Origin: Ignavibacteriales bacterium
Lineage (GTDB): Bacteria; Bacteroidota; Ignavibacteria; Ignavibacteriales; Melioribacteraceae
Reading direction: 5' to 3'
DNA: 64,000 bases
Assembly (NCBI GenBank): GCA_016177735.1
Contig: JACOUS010000023.1
Span: forward strand, 140,005-204,004
Numbering within the stretch: position 1 is the stretch's first letter; every line of letters starts with the position of its first letter. Shown here piece after piece: positions 1-8,232 of the stretch. A model generated the notes under the pieces. That model was not told the DNA's origin, made no database searches, and saw only the letters and a list, made by a program, of their open reading frames with translations. The position numbers and the translations under genes are program-made.

Positions 1-138
1 GGTGATTTGTTCAGACAAAAATTGTTAACAATTGGAATGACAAGTTTCGGTGCATCGGCTCCGTATAAATCACTGGCGGAAAAATTCGGCTTCACTGCTC
101 AGCAAACGGCAGATAAAATTAAGAACTGGCTGAAGTAG
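1..138 (+). CDS. tkt: Transketolase, C-terminal fragment (cut by window edge)
   Basis: The first frame is open from base 1 to a TAG at 136-138 and encodes 45 residues including GMTSFGASAPYKSLAEKFGF, the typical last segment of transketolase (SFGxSAPxxxLxxxFGxT). Transketolase is a cytosolic, thiamine-diphosphate-dependent enzyme of the pentose phosphate pathway. Only the C-terminal domain end is visible; the catalytic domains lie outside the window. The reading is a pattern match on a short tail, so the family is likely but the full gene cannot be judged. Confidence 0.8.
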   Translation, partial: GDLFRQKLLTIGMTSFGASAPYKSLAEKFGFTAQQTADKIKNWLK

Positions 139-189
139 TTATCTGCAAGAAATGAGAGACGGTTTAATACTTTTTAGTTTTAAATAGAA

Positions 190-1491
190 ATGCATTTTTT
201 ATTGCTTTGTATTAATTTGTCCAAAAAGAAATTTCGAATATTGGAACCAATCCAGTCTAAATGCCGGCTTTTTCTTGCACTGCTTGCCTTTTCGCTTCTG
301 TCGCACAACTATCTCACTTCCCAGTTATATAACAAACCGTACGGAAAAAATTTTTTTGTAACCCATGAGTTAAAAACCGTGAGTGATTACAAACAAAATA
401 ACCCCGATAAAAATTTTTTCGGCACTTCGGAACTTGTTCCGTCTTATAAAAATGAAAAGATGGCAGACAAAATTTTTGGCAGCGTTCAATCAGCGGGTTT
501 CCTCGTGTTAAGCGATATACAAAATGATATTAATGCCAAACCTTTTTGGGCGACGCTCTGGTTTAAAATTTTTCTGATCGTTGTAATTGTAACTACAGTT
601 TTTCTCGCGATTAAAATAAGATTGAAAGCGGCAGAAAAAAGAAGTTATGAACTTGAAGAACAGGTTGAATTGAGAACGGAAGTGTTGAGGATTCTTAATG
701 CCAATTTGATGGAAGAAATTAAAATGCGCAAAGAAGCCGAAAAGCAGTTGATTAAAAATGCAGAAGAATTGAAAGAGAGCAACGCTTCAAAAGATAAATT
801 CTTTTCGATAATAGCGCATGATCTTAAAAATCCTTTTCAAGGAATTTTCGGTTACTCGCAAGTGTTGAGCGAGGATTTTCATTTTCTCAGCGAGAAAGAA
901 AAAAAAGAAATAGCCACAAATATTTATTCCTCTTCCAAAACTCTTTATGATCTGCTGATTAATCTTCTCGAGTGGTCGCGTCTGCAAGTTGATAAAGTAG
1001 AAATTAAATCGGAAAAAATTAGTCTCTATGACCGGATAGAGGAAATTAACCGGCTGCTTCTGCCGAATGCGGAAAGGAAAAAAATATCGATCATTAATCA
1101 AGTTGAGAGAAGTTTATTACTGCACGCCGATGATTACATGCTTGGTTCGATTTTGCAAAACTTGATTTCCAACGCAATAAAATTTACCCACCCCGAAGGT
1201 CATGTTCGTATCAGCTCGGAAATTAAACATCTCTTTGTCGTAATCTCGATTGAAGATAACGGAATCGGTATCAGTCAGGACGATCTCGATAAAATATTTA
1301 ATCTCGGCGTTCGTTACACTACCCAGGGCACGGATAAAGAAATAGGCACCGGACTCGGATTAATTTTGTGCAAAGAGATGATTGAAAAACAAGGCGGCAA
1401 TATTTGGGTGGAAAGTGAATTGGGTTCAGGCAGTACTTTTAAATTCACGCTTCCTATAAGCAACGGTGTACAAACTCCGACCAACTCATAG
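190..1491 (+). CDS. Membrane sensor histidine kinase with short N-terminal sensor
   Basis: A 433-aa two-component sensor kinase. Residues about 24-44 form a hydrophobic segment that may be a signal anchor. A short region of about 75 residues follows, then a second hydrophobic helix (about 121-143) and a coiled coil (145-200). The HisKA domain carries the phospho-acceptor His210 in SIIAHDLKNPF. The HATPase domain has N box NLISNAIKFTH (324-334), G1 box EDNGIGIS and G2 box GTGLGL. The segment before helix 2 (KPFWATLWFKI) resembles the end of large beta-propeller/Y_Y_Y sensor kinases, but the propeller itself is missing. No receiver domain or adjacent response regulator is present, so the partner is unknown. 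ATG start; no strong Shine-Dalgarno is visible. Confidence 0.85.
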   Translation: MHFLLLCINLSKKKFRILEPIQSKCRLFLALLAFSLLSHNYLTSQLYNKPYGKNFFVTHELKTVSDYKQNNPDKNFFGTSELVPSYKNEKMADKIFGSVQSAGFLVLSDIQNDINAKPFWATLWFKIFLIVVIVTTVFLAIKIRLKAAEKRSYELEEQVELRTEVLRILNANLMEEIKMRKEAEKQLIKNAEELKESNASKDKFFSIIAHDLKNPFQGIFGYSQVLSEDFHFLSEKEKKEIATNIYSSSKTLYDLLINLLEWSRLQVDKVEIKSEKISLYDRIEEINRLLLPNAERKKISIINQVERSLLLHADDYMLGSILQNLISNAIKFTHPEGHVRISSEIKHLFVVISIEDNGIGISQDDLDKIFNLGVRYTTQGTDKEIGTGLGLILCKEMIEKQGGNIWVESELGSGSTFKFTLPISNGVQTPTNS

Positions 1492-1660
1492 CAGATTTTC
1501 TTCGATAAAGGAAAAAATACAATTCGAGAATGTTGTTCACCATTTAATGATAGTGTCAATCGTTTCTAAATAAAATGGAATAGTCGCGAAGTTTGCGTTT
1601 GTTCGAGAACTAAATTGCACAGACATTTAGTGTGGTTTGCTCAGCTTGTTTTCCCGGCAT

Positions 1661-1797
1661 AATTGCCACGTGTTTACGTCGTGGGCATGAAAAGGGAAAA
1701 GAGTTGGGCTTTAGCCGGTTCTGTTTTTGTTATCTTAATACCACGACTTATCACCGCTGAGCGGGATCCCGTTTACACGGGAAAAGTCGTGGCAATT
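1661..1797. repeat. Intergenic multi-hairpin repeat element (copy 1)
   Basis: The 415-nt gap between the kinase and the pseudouridine synthase holds a 137-nt element bounded by a perfect 10-bp inverted repeat, AATTGCCACG (1661-1670) and CGTGGCAATT (1788-1797). Inside, GGCTTTAGCC lies at 1707-1716. A possible three-way junction follows: CCACGACTT (1741-1749) pairs with AAGTCGTGG (1784-1792), enclosing CCGC/GCGG (1754-1764) and CCCGT/ACGGG (1768-1781). Parts recur in the same order at 11871-11962, so it is a dispersed REP- or MITE-like element rather than a gene. A 60-codon open frame across it is not believable. Confidence 0.6.
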
Positions 1798-1906
1798 CAC
1801 ATAGATAAAAACAGTTGTGTAACTGCTCTTTGTGTCGTGAGATAATTATAAAATAGAAATTTTGACTTTAATTGCCGATTGCTTAACTCTAATTAATTTG
1901 TTAATC

Positions 1907-2491
1907 ATGAAAGAGATCCCACAAAAATTTCTTTACTTCGCCCTCAATAAACCGTATGGTGTCCTCTCGCAATTTACCGATGCCGGCGATAGAAAAAGTT
2001 TGAGTGATATTTACAATTTTCCGAAAGAAGTTTATCCGGTCGGCAGACTCGATATGGACAGCGAGGGACTTCTTCTTTTAACAAACGACAAATCTTTAAC
2101 TGATCATTTGTTGAACCCGAAACATAAACATGAAAAAGAATATTACGCACAAGTTGAAGGAATACCGGATGGCACAGCACTACAAAAATTAAGAAGCGGT
2201 GTTATTCTTGAAGGAAGAAAAACTCTTCCAGCAAAAGTAAAATTAATTGATGATCCGAATTTTGCAGAACGCATCCCGCCGATACGAGAGAGAAAAACAA
2301 TTCCAACAAGCTGGCTCAGCATAGCAATTGTTGAAGGAAGAAACAGACAAGTTCGAAAGATGACCGCTGCTGTTGGATTTCCAACATTAAGACTTGTACG
2401 CGTTAGAATAAAAAATATTCAGCTCGGAAATTTGGGAAATGGAATGGTTCGAGAATTAATGCTAAATGAAATAGAAAGTTTGAAAAAATAA
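1907..2491 (+). CDS. rluE: 23S rRNA pseudouridine synthase, RluE/RsuA family
   Basis: A 194-aa single-domain pseudouridine synthase of the RsuA/RluB/RluE group, which isomerises uridine to pseudouridine in rRNA. It has KPYGVLSQFTD near the N-terminus (the RluE-type form) and the catalytic-aspartate motif VGRLDMDSEGLLLLTND. The C-terminal GRNRQVRKM motif is typical of the family. There is no N-terminal S4 domain, as in RluE, which targets U2457 of E. coli 23S rRNA. An in-frame TTG lies 15 codons upstream, but the ATG at 1907 places the conserved core where the family begins. It stands alone between a repeat element and a terminator-like repeat. Family is certain; the exact target base is inferred. 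Confidence 0.85.
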   Translation: MKEIPQKFLYFALNKPYGVLSQFTDAGDRKSLSDIYNFPKEVYPVGRLDMDSEGLLLLTNDKSLTDHLLNPKHKHEKEYYAQVEGIPDGTALQKLRSGVILEGRKTLPAKVKLIDDPNFAERIPPIRERKTIPTSWLSIAIVEGRNRQVRKMTAAVGFPTLRLVRVRIKNIQLGNLGNGMVRELMLNEIESLKK

Positions 2492-2494
2492 TTC

Positions 2495-2552
2495 CTCTGT
2501 GTCTCCGTGCCTCTGTAGTTTATTTTCACCACAGAGACACTGAGGCACAGAG
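2495..2552. repeat. Inverted repeat of the CACAGAG family, between convergent genes
   Basis: Two 22-nt arms, 2495-2516 and 2531-2552, are reverse complements with three mismatches and can form a long hairpin between the convergent rluE-like gene and the TonB receptor. It may terminate both. The words GTGTCTC, TTCACC and GCACAGAG recur at 48082-48126 and partly at 51448-51486, so this is also a dispersed repeat family. Confidence 0.55.
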
Positions 2553-2558
2553 AAACTC

Positions 2559-4481
2559 TTATAAATTAATATTCACACCGGCGTAAAAACTTCTTCCAAG
2601 CGTTCCGTAGAAAAGAACTTCTTCATAATCTTTATCAAACAAGTTTTCAATTCGTGCGGTTAATGTGAGATAATCCATCAGTTTGTACGAGCCGGAAACA
2701 TTAACGAGCAGATAATCCGGTAAAGTTACACGGCGGACGGAATAGTTGTAGAACTCTTTATCATCGCGTTCTCCCGTATATCTTAGCTGTGTGTTTAAGT
2801 TCAGTCTGTTTTCATAATTATAATTAACGAAGATTGATGCTTGATGTTTCGGTCGTCTGATAAGAGGCTTCCCGTAATCAGCACTCGCGCTGTATTCGTC
2901 TTTTGTTTCCGTGAAAGTATAATTTGTTGAAATTGCGAGACCGTCAAAAACCTCCGATGCCGCCGAAAACTCAAAACCTTTTGAAGAAGCTTCGGCGATA
3001 TTAATTGTTCTGTAATCTGCACCGAAGCCGAACATGTTTTCGAGTTGTATATTAAAATATGCCGCGTTCAAAGAAATTTTTCCGTTAAACAAATATTGAT
3101 CAAAACCAAAATCCCAGCCTTTGCTTTCTTCCGGTTTTAAATCGGGATTTCCGTAGAGAGGATCAAAAATGTAATAAAGAGAAGGGGCTTTGTAGCCGGT
3201 TCCGTAAGTGAATTTTATTTTTGTTCCGGTTGCGCTGAAGTAATAAGCCGGTGCGATTCTGTAAGTAGTTACACTTCCGAATTTTTCATTATCATCGTAG
3301 CGGATGCCGGCAGACGCAAAAAAACTGCTGGCAATATTTATTTGGTCTTGCAGATAAATGCTTGTTGTTCGTACCGATTGTTCCGGGAAGACGCTTTCAT
3401 ACGGACCCCACATACTTTCGCTGTAGTAACTTGTATTTGCAATTTCTTTCTCCGTTTCAATTCCGACAGTAACTAAATTATTTTCGACCACTTTTAAATT
3501 ATTTTGCCAGTCAAATTTTACGCGTTGCGCTTTGTTGTAGCTGTCCGAAAATGTTGCCGGATGCAGAGCATCGAATTCATCGAGTCCTCTTGCTAATTTT
3601 TTTATTACAGAGCCTCTAAAAATTTTTTCCCATGCACCGTTGAAAGAATTTAAAGTGTACGATGCGTTGAAAATTTGTTCTTCCGTTTTATATGTAAAGT
3701 TCGGGTCGTCTCCAAATTTTTCATTTTGATCGATGTCGCTGTCGAGTTTGGTGAATTTGTATATCAACTTAAGTTTGCCGAACTCGGAAAAATCAAAACC
3801 GATTTTTGCAGTGGCGCCGTTGTTAACAAATCCGTCTTTCTCGGTATTTCCGTATTTGGAACTGCTTGCCGAAACGCCGCCGCTTCCGTTTCTAATTAGG
3901 GAAAAATAATAATCAGCCAAACTGTATTTGCCTGAAGCAGAAAGATTAGCTCTGTAGAATCCATTTGAGCCGCCTTCTCCCGTAAAAGAATATGAGGGTA
4001 TGCTCGTTCCGTTTTTTGTGAGAATATTTATAACTCCGGCAACCGCATCCGAGCCGTAAAGTGTGCTTTGCGGTCCCCTCACAATTTCAATCCGGTCGAT
4101 ATCGTAAGCATCGAGCCCGTAAAAATCGAATGCATTGTTTGGCGAAGAGGCATCGTTTAATTCGGTGCCGTCCAAAATTACCAGTGTGTGATTCGAGTTT
4201 GCACCGCGCATCATCACATTTGCAATTTTACCGGGTCCGCCTTGTTGAACAATTGATAAACCGGGTATCCCGCGGAGAAGATCAACAACAGTACTGTACT
4301 GTTTGCTTAAAATATCTTTTGAAGAAAGAATTGAAACCGAACTTGCGAGTGTGTAATAAGGAGTTTCTGTTTTTGTTGCGGTTACGACAACTTCATTCAA
4401 AGTTGTTTTAAGAGTATCGGTTTGTGCCGGCAGAAGAAACGGCAAAAATAATAATGCAAAAAAAAGTTTACGGTAGTACAT
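2559..4481 (-). CDS. btuB: BtuB-like TonB-dependent outer-membrane receptor (cobalamin)
   Basis: A 640-aa TonB-dependent receptor with an N-terminal signal peptide (ends near LLPAQ, residue 20). A TonB-box-like stretch (TLNEVVVTATKTETP) leads into a plug domain with IDRIEIVRGPQSTLYGSDAV, then a 22-strand-type barrel. The C-terminus is the typical NLFDKDYEE...GRSFYAGVNINL strand. It would import a ligand across the outer membrane using TonB energy. The ligand is inferred to be cobalamin or a related corrinoid because a cobalamin riboswitch lies in its leader. AAAGGAG sits 7 nt before the ATG. No btuF or btuD is adjacent; a lone FecCD permease lies far away at 38236. Confidence 0.88.
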   Translation of the reverse strand: MYYRKLFFALLFLPFLLPAQTDTLKTTLNEVVVTATKTETPYYTLASSVSILSSKDILSKQYSTVVDLLRGIPGLSIVQQGGPGKIANVMMRGANSNHTLVILDGTELNDASSPNNAFDFYGLDAYDIDRIEIVRGPQSTLYGSDAVAGVINILTKNGTSIPSYSFTGEGGSNGFYRANLSASGKYSLADYYFSLIRNGSGGVSASSSKYGNTEKDGFVNNGATAKIGFDFSEFGKLKLIYKFTKLDSDIDQNEKFGDDPNFTYKTEEQIFNASYTLNSFNGAWEKIFRGSVIKKLARGLDEFDALHPATFSDSYNKAQRVKFDWQNNLKVVENNLVTVGIETEKEIANTSYYSESMWGPYESVFPEQSVRTTSIYLQDQINIASSFFASAGIRYDDNEKFGSVTTYRIAPAYYFSATGTKIKFTYGTGYKAPSLYYIFDPLYGNPDLKPEESKGWDFGFDQYLFNGKISLNAAYFNIQLENMFGFGADYRTINIAEASSKGFEFSAASEVFDGLAISTNYTFTETKDEYSASADYGKPLIRRPKHQASIFVNYNYENRLNLNTQLRYTGERDDKEFYNYSVRRVTLPDYLLVNVSGSYKLMDYLTLTARIENLFDKDYEEVLFYGTLGRSFYAGVNINL

Positions 4482-4607
4482 AGAAGTTACTCCTTTTAGA
4501 TTAGTTAAAAGATGTAACTTCGTGGGTGTGGAGTTTAACGAAAATATTTGAAATGCGATTCGTTAATCAAAACCTCATCCCGCGAAGGTTTACTTGATTA
4601 TTTAATT

Positions 4608-4833
4608 GGAATCTGCGGCAGGTCTCCTGGCTCAAGACTTCGTTTAACGCCTTCCCGGAACGAATGCAGAATGTAGAGTTAAGAATGCAGAATTAAATTC
4701 TACATTCATTATTCTGAGTTCTGCATTCAAAAGCCAGTGGCAAAATGTTAAACGCTTTCAATGTCTTTTACAGTTGCGGGGCAGCACCGGAATTCCGGTA
4801 AAAACTTTACCGGTCACCGGTTTCCCTATTAAG
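4608..4833 (-). promoter_or_regulatory. Cobalamin (AdoCbl) riboswitch
   Basis: Read on the minus strand, the leader contains the B12 box (complement of 4608-4632, core AGCCAGGAGACCTGCC), the GGGAAGGCG element (near 4648-4658), GCCACTGG (4733-4740), and the upstream GGTGCTGCCCCGCAACTG core (near 4774-4790). The order and spacing match the cobalamin riboswitch. It would repress the downstream receptor when cobalamin is plentiful. A 67-nt hairpin-forming insert lies in the variable arm between GCCACTGG and GGGAAGG. Confidence 0.92.
4662..4728. repeat. Palindromic repeat inserted in the riboswitch variable arm
   Basis: GAATGCAGAA (4662-4671) is perfectly inverted at TTCTGCATTC (4719-4728). A second nested pair, GAATGTAGA (4669-4677) against the complement near 4698-4706, also fits. 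The whole segment consists of repeating gaatgcagaat/attctacattc words, unlike the flanking riboswitch core, and would fold into an extended arm without disturbing it. Confidence 0.55.
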
Positions 4834-5004
4834 TCCAAACGGACACCGTAAATTGTATAATTACAAACACAAAACTAATAAAATGAGTTCTCATTCGACA
4901 AGGTTTTAAAATTTTTTTCAACTTAGATACAAACCTCTTAATAAAAAAATTATACCGGCATAACCAATGGGTGAATAAAAAAAATTCTTTGAAGATATTT
5001 TTTG

Positions 5005-5033
5005 TTGATATGTAAATAATAAATCTATATCTT
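5005..5033 (+). promoter_or_regulatory. Candidate promoter of the eCIS operon
   Basis: TTGATA (5005-5010) and TATCTT (5028-5033) are separated by 17 nt, 49 nt before the first eCIS start codon. The same -35 with a 17-nt spacer is seen before the thioredoxin-like gene at 45267. Predicted start is near 5040, next to a perfect 6-bp dyad ATACGA-6-TCGTAT (5043-5060) that could be a leader hairpin or an operator. Confidence 0.4.
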
Positions 5034-5081
5034 AACTCCCGCATACGAGGGCATTCGTATTCACATCTTCCACATAGGAAC

Positions 5082-5660
5082 ATGATAGATAAAAGTTTAG
5101 AAGCACTTAAGAGGGCAGTGCAGAATTATCTTGTATCGTTGCCGGAACTGAATTTAACAAGTGAAGATGCTATAGTACTTTCACCAATTGTTAAAGCAGA
5201 CGGTTCACTTGCGATACCCGATAACTCACTTGGATTAACACTCGTTAATATAGAAGAGGAACGTGTTGTAAAATCCCAGAACGCCGTATCGATTGCGAGT
5301 GACGGGAGAGTTTCTATTGTTAATCCCGAAATAAAACTGAACTTATTCATACTGATTGCGGCGAACTTTACAAACTATGATACCGGTCTTCAATTTCTTT
5401 CAGCCGTGGTAAAGTGTTTCCAAAGTAAAAATGTTTTTACGCCGGATAATACTCCGCTTCTGGATTCCTCGATTCAAAAATTGATTGTAGAACTTTTTAG
5501 TCTCGATTTTGAAAAGCAGAATCACCTTTGGGGTTCTCTCGGTGCAAAATATTTGCCGTCGGTTCTCTACAGAGTACGGCTCGTTGCAATTCAAGAGGGC
5601 ATTAAACAAGCCGAACAAGCACCAATTACAATTTATGATCTAAAAGAGAAAGAAAAATAA
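5082..5660 (+). CDS. eCIS cap/tail terminator, DUF4255 (Pvc16/Afp16-like)
   Basis: A 192-aa protein of the DUF4255 family, which contains Pvc16 and Afp16. The signature is strong: LNLFILIAANFTNYDTGLQF, then FLSAVVKCFQSKNVFTPDNTP, then KLIVELFSLDFEKQNHLWGS and LGAKYLPSVLYRVRLV. In PVC and Afp particles this protein caps the distal end of sheath and tube and sets their length. It is the first gene of the eCIS run. AGGAA directly precedes the ATG. The next gene starts 4 nt after its stop, so the two are probably translated together. Confidence 0.93.
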   Translation: MIDKSLEALKRAVQNYLVSLPELNLTSEDAIVLSPIVKADGSLAIPDNSLGLTLVNIEEERVVKSQNAVSIASDGRVSIVNPEIKLNLFILIAANFTNYDTGLQFLSAVVKCFQSKNVFTPDNTPLLDSSIQKLIVELFSLDFEKQNHLWGSLGAKYLPSVLYRVRLVAIQEGIKQAEQAPITIYDLKEKEK

Positions 5661-5664
5661 TTCA

Positions 5665-6741
5665 ATGGAATTAACTTTCGTTAAACTTTGTGAAGTGACC
5701 TTTTCTCATAATTATTATAAAGACGAAGAGATCAAAGATGTTGTTGTTCAACCTACTTCCGAGTGTTCGAGAGTTTTGTACAATCAAAATATTTTTTTCA
5801 GAAAAACAAAAAAAGGTTTTATCCTTCTCTGTCGTGCTGATGCAGCCGCTGCTACCGAGCCATTCATTCCGCTCGATAAAAAAATCAAATTAACATTTCA
5901 TATTTATTTCGGTAACCCCCACTTTCTGAACTTCACCGATTTGCCGGTTGATTTACAAAGCGACGAAATATTTTATTTGAGCAACCTTAATAATAATGTT
6001 AACGGCACCGAACTGCTTTTATCTTCGGATACTTCTTCCGGGTATGTTTCCTCGAACGATAAAATTTCGTTACGCCCGCAAAAATTTACTTATAGCGGCT
6101 CGTCTTCCAATTCTTCTGTTGATGTTGTGATAAAAAATGTTGACGACAATATAATTCATAGTGAAAGCGCAGATGTTCTGAACGGTAAATATCAAACTTG
6201 GATTGACCTTACTTCTTATCCGCCTTCGCGTTACAAATTAAATATAGATGGAACAGAAGCACTCGATTTCTACGCGGATAGTTTGCTTGCCGGTAAAAAA
6301 GTTTTTGGACTGATGGAGATTTTTATCAACGAAGGCGAAGCGAATAGTTACAGTCTCGTGGATTCAAACAAAAATATTTCCGCAAAAAAATATTTAGTCA
6401 AATTCAATAGAAGAAAAACAGTGTGGAAATATTATGTGGTTACAAAAAACAGAACATCAATTACGTCTGCCGATCTTGAAATAAATCATCCCGATTCTAC
6501 AATCGTTTTTTCGGCTTCTGCCGGGCAAGAACTTTCGGACGGCAGCACGGCAATCCCGTTTGTTTCGAACAAAGAAATTGATTTGGCTGAAGAAGCAGTA
6601 ACCGGCATCGAACTTAAAACAATCAACGGAAGTGGAAGCAATTCAATTACAATAGAAAATCTTCCGAACCCTTCGATAAAAAATTCCGTGCCGGATACAT
6701 CAGCAAACAAAGTTTATTCCGAGATATTCGTTTACATATAA
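5665..6741 (+). CDS. eCIS-associated protein of unknown function (358 aa)
   Basis: I do not recognise this family. The protein has no signal peptide, membrane segment or cysteine motif. It is rich in Ser, Asn and Asp with beta-strand-like stretches. Residues 1-90 (VKLCEVTFSHNYYKD, FIPLDKKIKLTFHIYFGNPHFLNFTDLP) look like a separate domain from the Ig-like middle (about 120-215). The C-terminal part (about 240-358) ends with SEIFVYI. It sits 4 nt after the DUF4255 cap gene and 23 nt before the sheath gene, so a structural role at the cap end of the particle is a reasonable inference. A sheath-side adaptor is one possibility; an assembly factor is another. Confidence 0.6.
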   Translation: MELTFVKLCEVTFSHNYYKDEEIKDVVVQPTSECSRVLYNQNIFFRKTKKGFILLCRADAAAATEPFIPLDKKIKLTFHIYFGNPHFLNFTDLPVDLQSDEIFYLSNLNNNVNGTELLLSSDTSSGYVSSNDKISLRPQKFTYSGSSSNSSVDVVIKNVDDNIIHSESADVLNGKYQTWIDLTSYPPSRYKLNIDGTEALDFYADSLLAGKKVFGLMEIFINEGEANSYSLVDSNKNISAKKYLVKFNRRKTVWKYYVVTKNRTSITSADLEINHPDSTIVFSASAGQELSDGSTAIPFVSNKEIDLAEEAVTGIELKTINGSGSNSITIENLPNPSIKNSVPDTSANKVYSEIFVYI

Positions 6742-6764
6742 CAAATAACTAAAAGGAGAAACCA

Positions 6765-8186
6765 ATGGCGACCTACAAAACTCCCGGCGTTTACATTGAG
6801 GAAATATCATTACTTCCTCCATCGGTTGCGGAGGTAGCAACTGCTATTCCGGCTTTTATCGGTTATACTGAAAAGGCAAAAAAATCGGTTGATGACGATC
6901 TTCTCTTCGACCCGACGAGGATAACTTCGATGGTTGAGTACGAACAATATTTCGGAAAAGCCAATGCGGAATCCTACGAGCTTGATGTTGTTGAAGATAC
7001 AGACACAAATACATATACGGTTACTGCAGAACGCAAAACAACCGGGACAATTTTCTATGCAATGTACTATGCAATGAAATTGTTTTTTGCAAACGGCGGA
7101 GGTCCGTGTTACATAATTTCTGTTGGCACCGGTTACGATGATACAATTGAAAAGGGGGACGATACAACTCCGAAAGGATTGCTTGGCGGTTTGTCCGTTT
7201 TGGAAAAAGAAGATGAACCGACAATTATTGTTTTTCCCGATGCAGTTGAGCTCTCTTCGAATTCGGATTATTACGAAGTGATGAATCAAGCATTGGCGCA
7301 GTGCGAAAAACTTCAAGACCGCGTTGCCGTGATTGATGTTTACGATGAAGATGTTGATGATTTCAGAGACAATATTTCCGGTGAACCCGATTACGTTAAA
7401 TACGGCGCGTCGTATCATCCGTTTTTGGAAACATCAATCAATTATTATTACACGGAAGATCTGGTAAGCGTTAAATCGCATCTTGATCAAGACGGCAATG
7501 CACCGGCTACAGACCTCACCGGCAAAAAAATGGACAGTGACGACATCAAAAAAAATAAAAATGTTTTGTACAACCAGATTATAACCGAGCTTCTTAAATC
7601 GAGAGTAACCCTTCCGCCGTCTTCGGCGGTTGCCGGCGTTTATGCGCGCGTTGATAATAACCGCGGCGTGTGGAAAGCTCCGGCTAATGTTCCTCTTTAC
7701 AACGTAATCAAACCGACAATAAAAATTACGCACGAAGCTCAAGAATCTTTAAACGTGGATGTTACAGCCGGGAAATCGGTAAATGCAATCAGAACATTTA
7801 CCGGAAAAGGTACAATGGTTTGGGGTGCGCGCACACTTGCCGGCAACAGCAATGAGTGGCGTTACGTTTCGGTTAGAAGATTCTATAACATGGTTGAAGA
7901 GTCTGTGAAGAAATCAACTTACTGGGCAGTGTTTGAACCGAATGATGCAAACACGTGGATCAAAGTTAAAGCGATGATTGAAAATTATCTTACTCAAAAA
8001 TGGAGAGACGGCGCACTTGCCGGTGCAAAAGCAGACGAAGCATTTTTCGTGAAAGTTGGATTGGGAATTACGATGACTTCACTCGATATACTCGAAGGAA
8101 GAATGAATGTTGAAATCGGAATGGCGGTAGTTCGACCGGCAGAATTTATTATCCTGAAGTTCTCTCACAAGATGCAAGAATCATGA
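6765..8186 (+). CDS. eCIS contractile sheath protein
   Basis: A 473-aa phage tail sheath (Phage_sheath_1 family, Afp2-4/Pvc2-4-like). The N-terminus TYKTPGVYIEEISLLPPSV is the hallmark start, followed by VAEVATAIPAFIGYTE. The C-terminal domain has the conserved order GAVWGARTLAG-like (VWGARTLAGNSNEWRYVSVR), RFYNMVEESVKKSTYWAVFEPND, and EGRMNVEIGMAVVRPAEFI, the strand-swapping C-terminal arm. The sheath surrounds the tube and contracts on firing. An AAAGGAG sequence sits 7 nt before the ATG, as expected for an abundant structural protein. Only one sheath gene is present, unlike Afp and PVC, which have three. Confidence 0.96.
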   Translation: MATYKTPGVYIEEISLLPPSVAEVATAIPAFIGYTEKAKKSVDDDLLFDPTRITSMVEYEQYFGKANAESYELDVVEDTDTNTYTVTAERKTTGTIFYAMYYAMKLFFANGGGPCYIISVGTGYDDTIEKGDDTTPKGLLGGLSVLEKEDEPTIIVFPDAVELSSNSDYYEVMNQALAQCEKLQDRVAVIDVYDEDVDDFRDNISGEPDYVKYGASYHPFLETSINYYYTEDLVSVKSHLDQDGNAPATDLTGKKMDSDDIKKNKNVLYNQIITELLKSRVTLPPSSAVAGVYARVDNNRGVWKAPANVPLYNVIKPTIKITHEAQESLNVDVTAGKSVNAIRTFTGKGTMVWGARTLAGNSNEWRYVSVRRFYNMVEESVKKSTYWAVFEPNDANTWIKVKAMIENYLTQKWRDGALAGAKADEAFFVKVGLGITMTSLDILEGRMNVEIGMAVVRPAEFIILKFSHKMQES

Positions 8187-8232
8187 AAATAATAGGGCGG
8201 AAAAATTTTAAATAAAAAACGGAGAAAATAAA

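Noticed and set aside
1663..1845. 60-codon open frame in the kinase/rluE gap
   Set aside because: It runs across the hairpin repeat element, has no Shine-Dalgarno and no family resemblance.
4829..5083. 84-codon minus-strand frame upstream of the eCIS
   Set aside because: It overlaps the riboswitch leader and promoter region, starts from a weak codon and encodes no recognisable protein.
6810..7418. 202-codon minus-strand frame opposite the sheath gene
   Set aside because: It is the shadow of the well-supported sheath gene in a codon-biased region; its Ile/Asn/Cys-rich product has no plausible motif.
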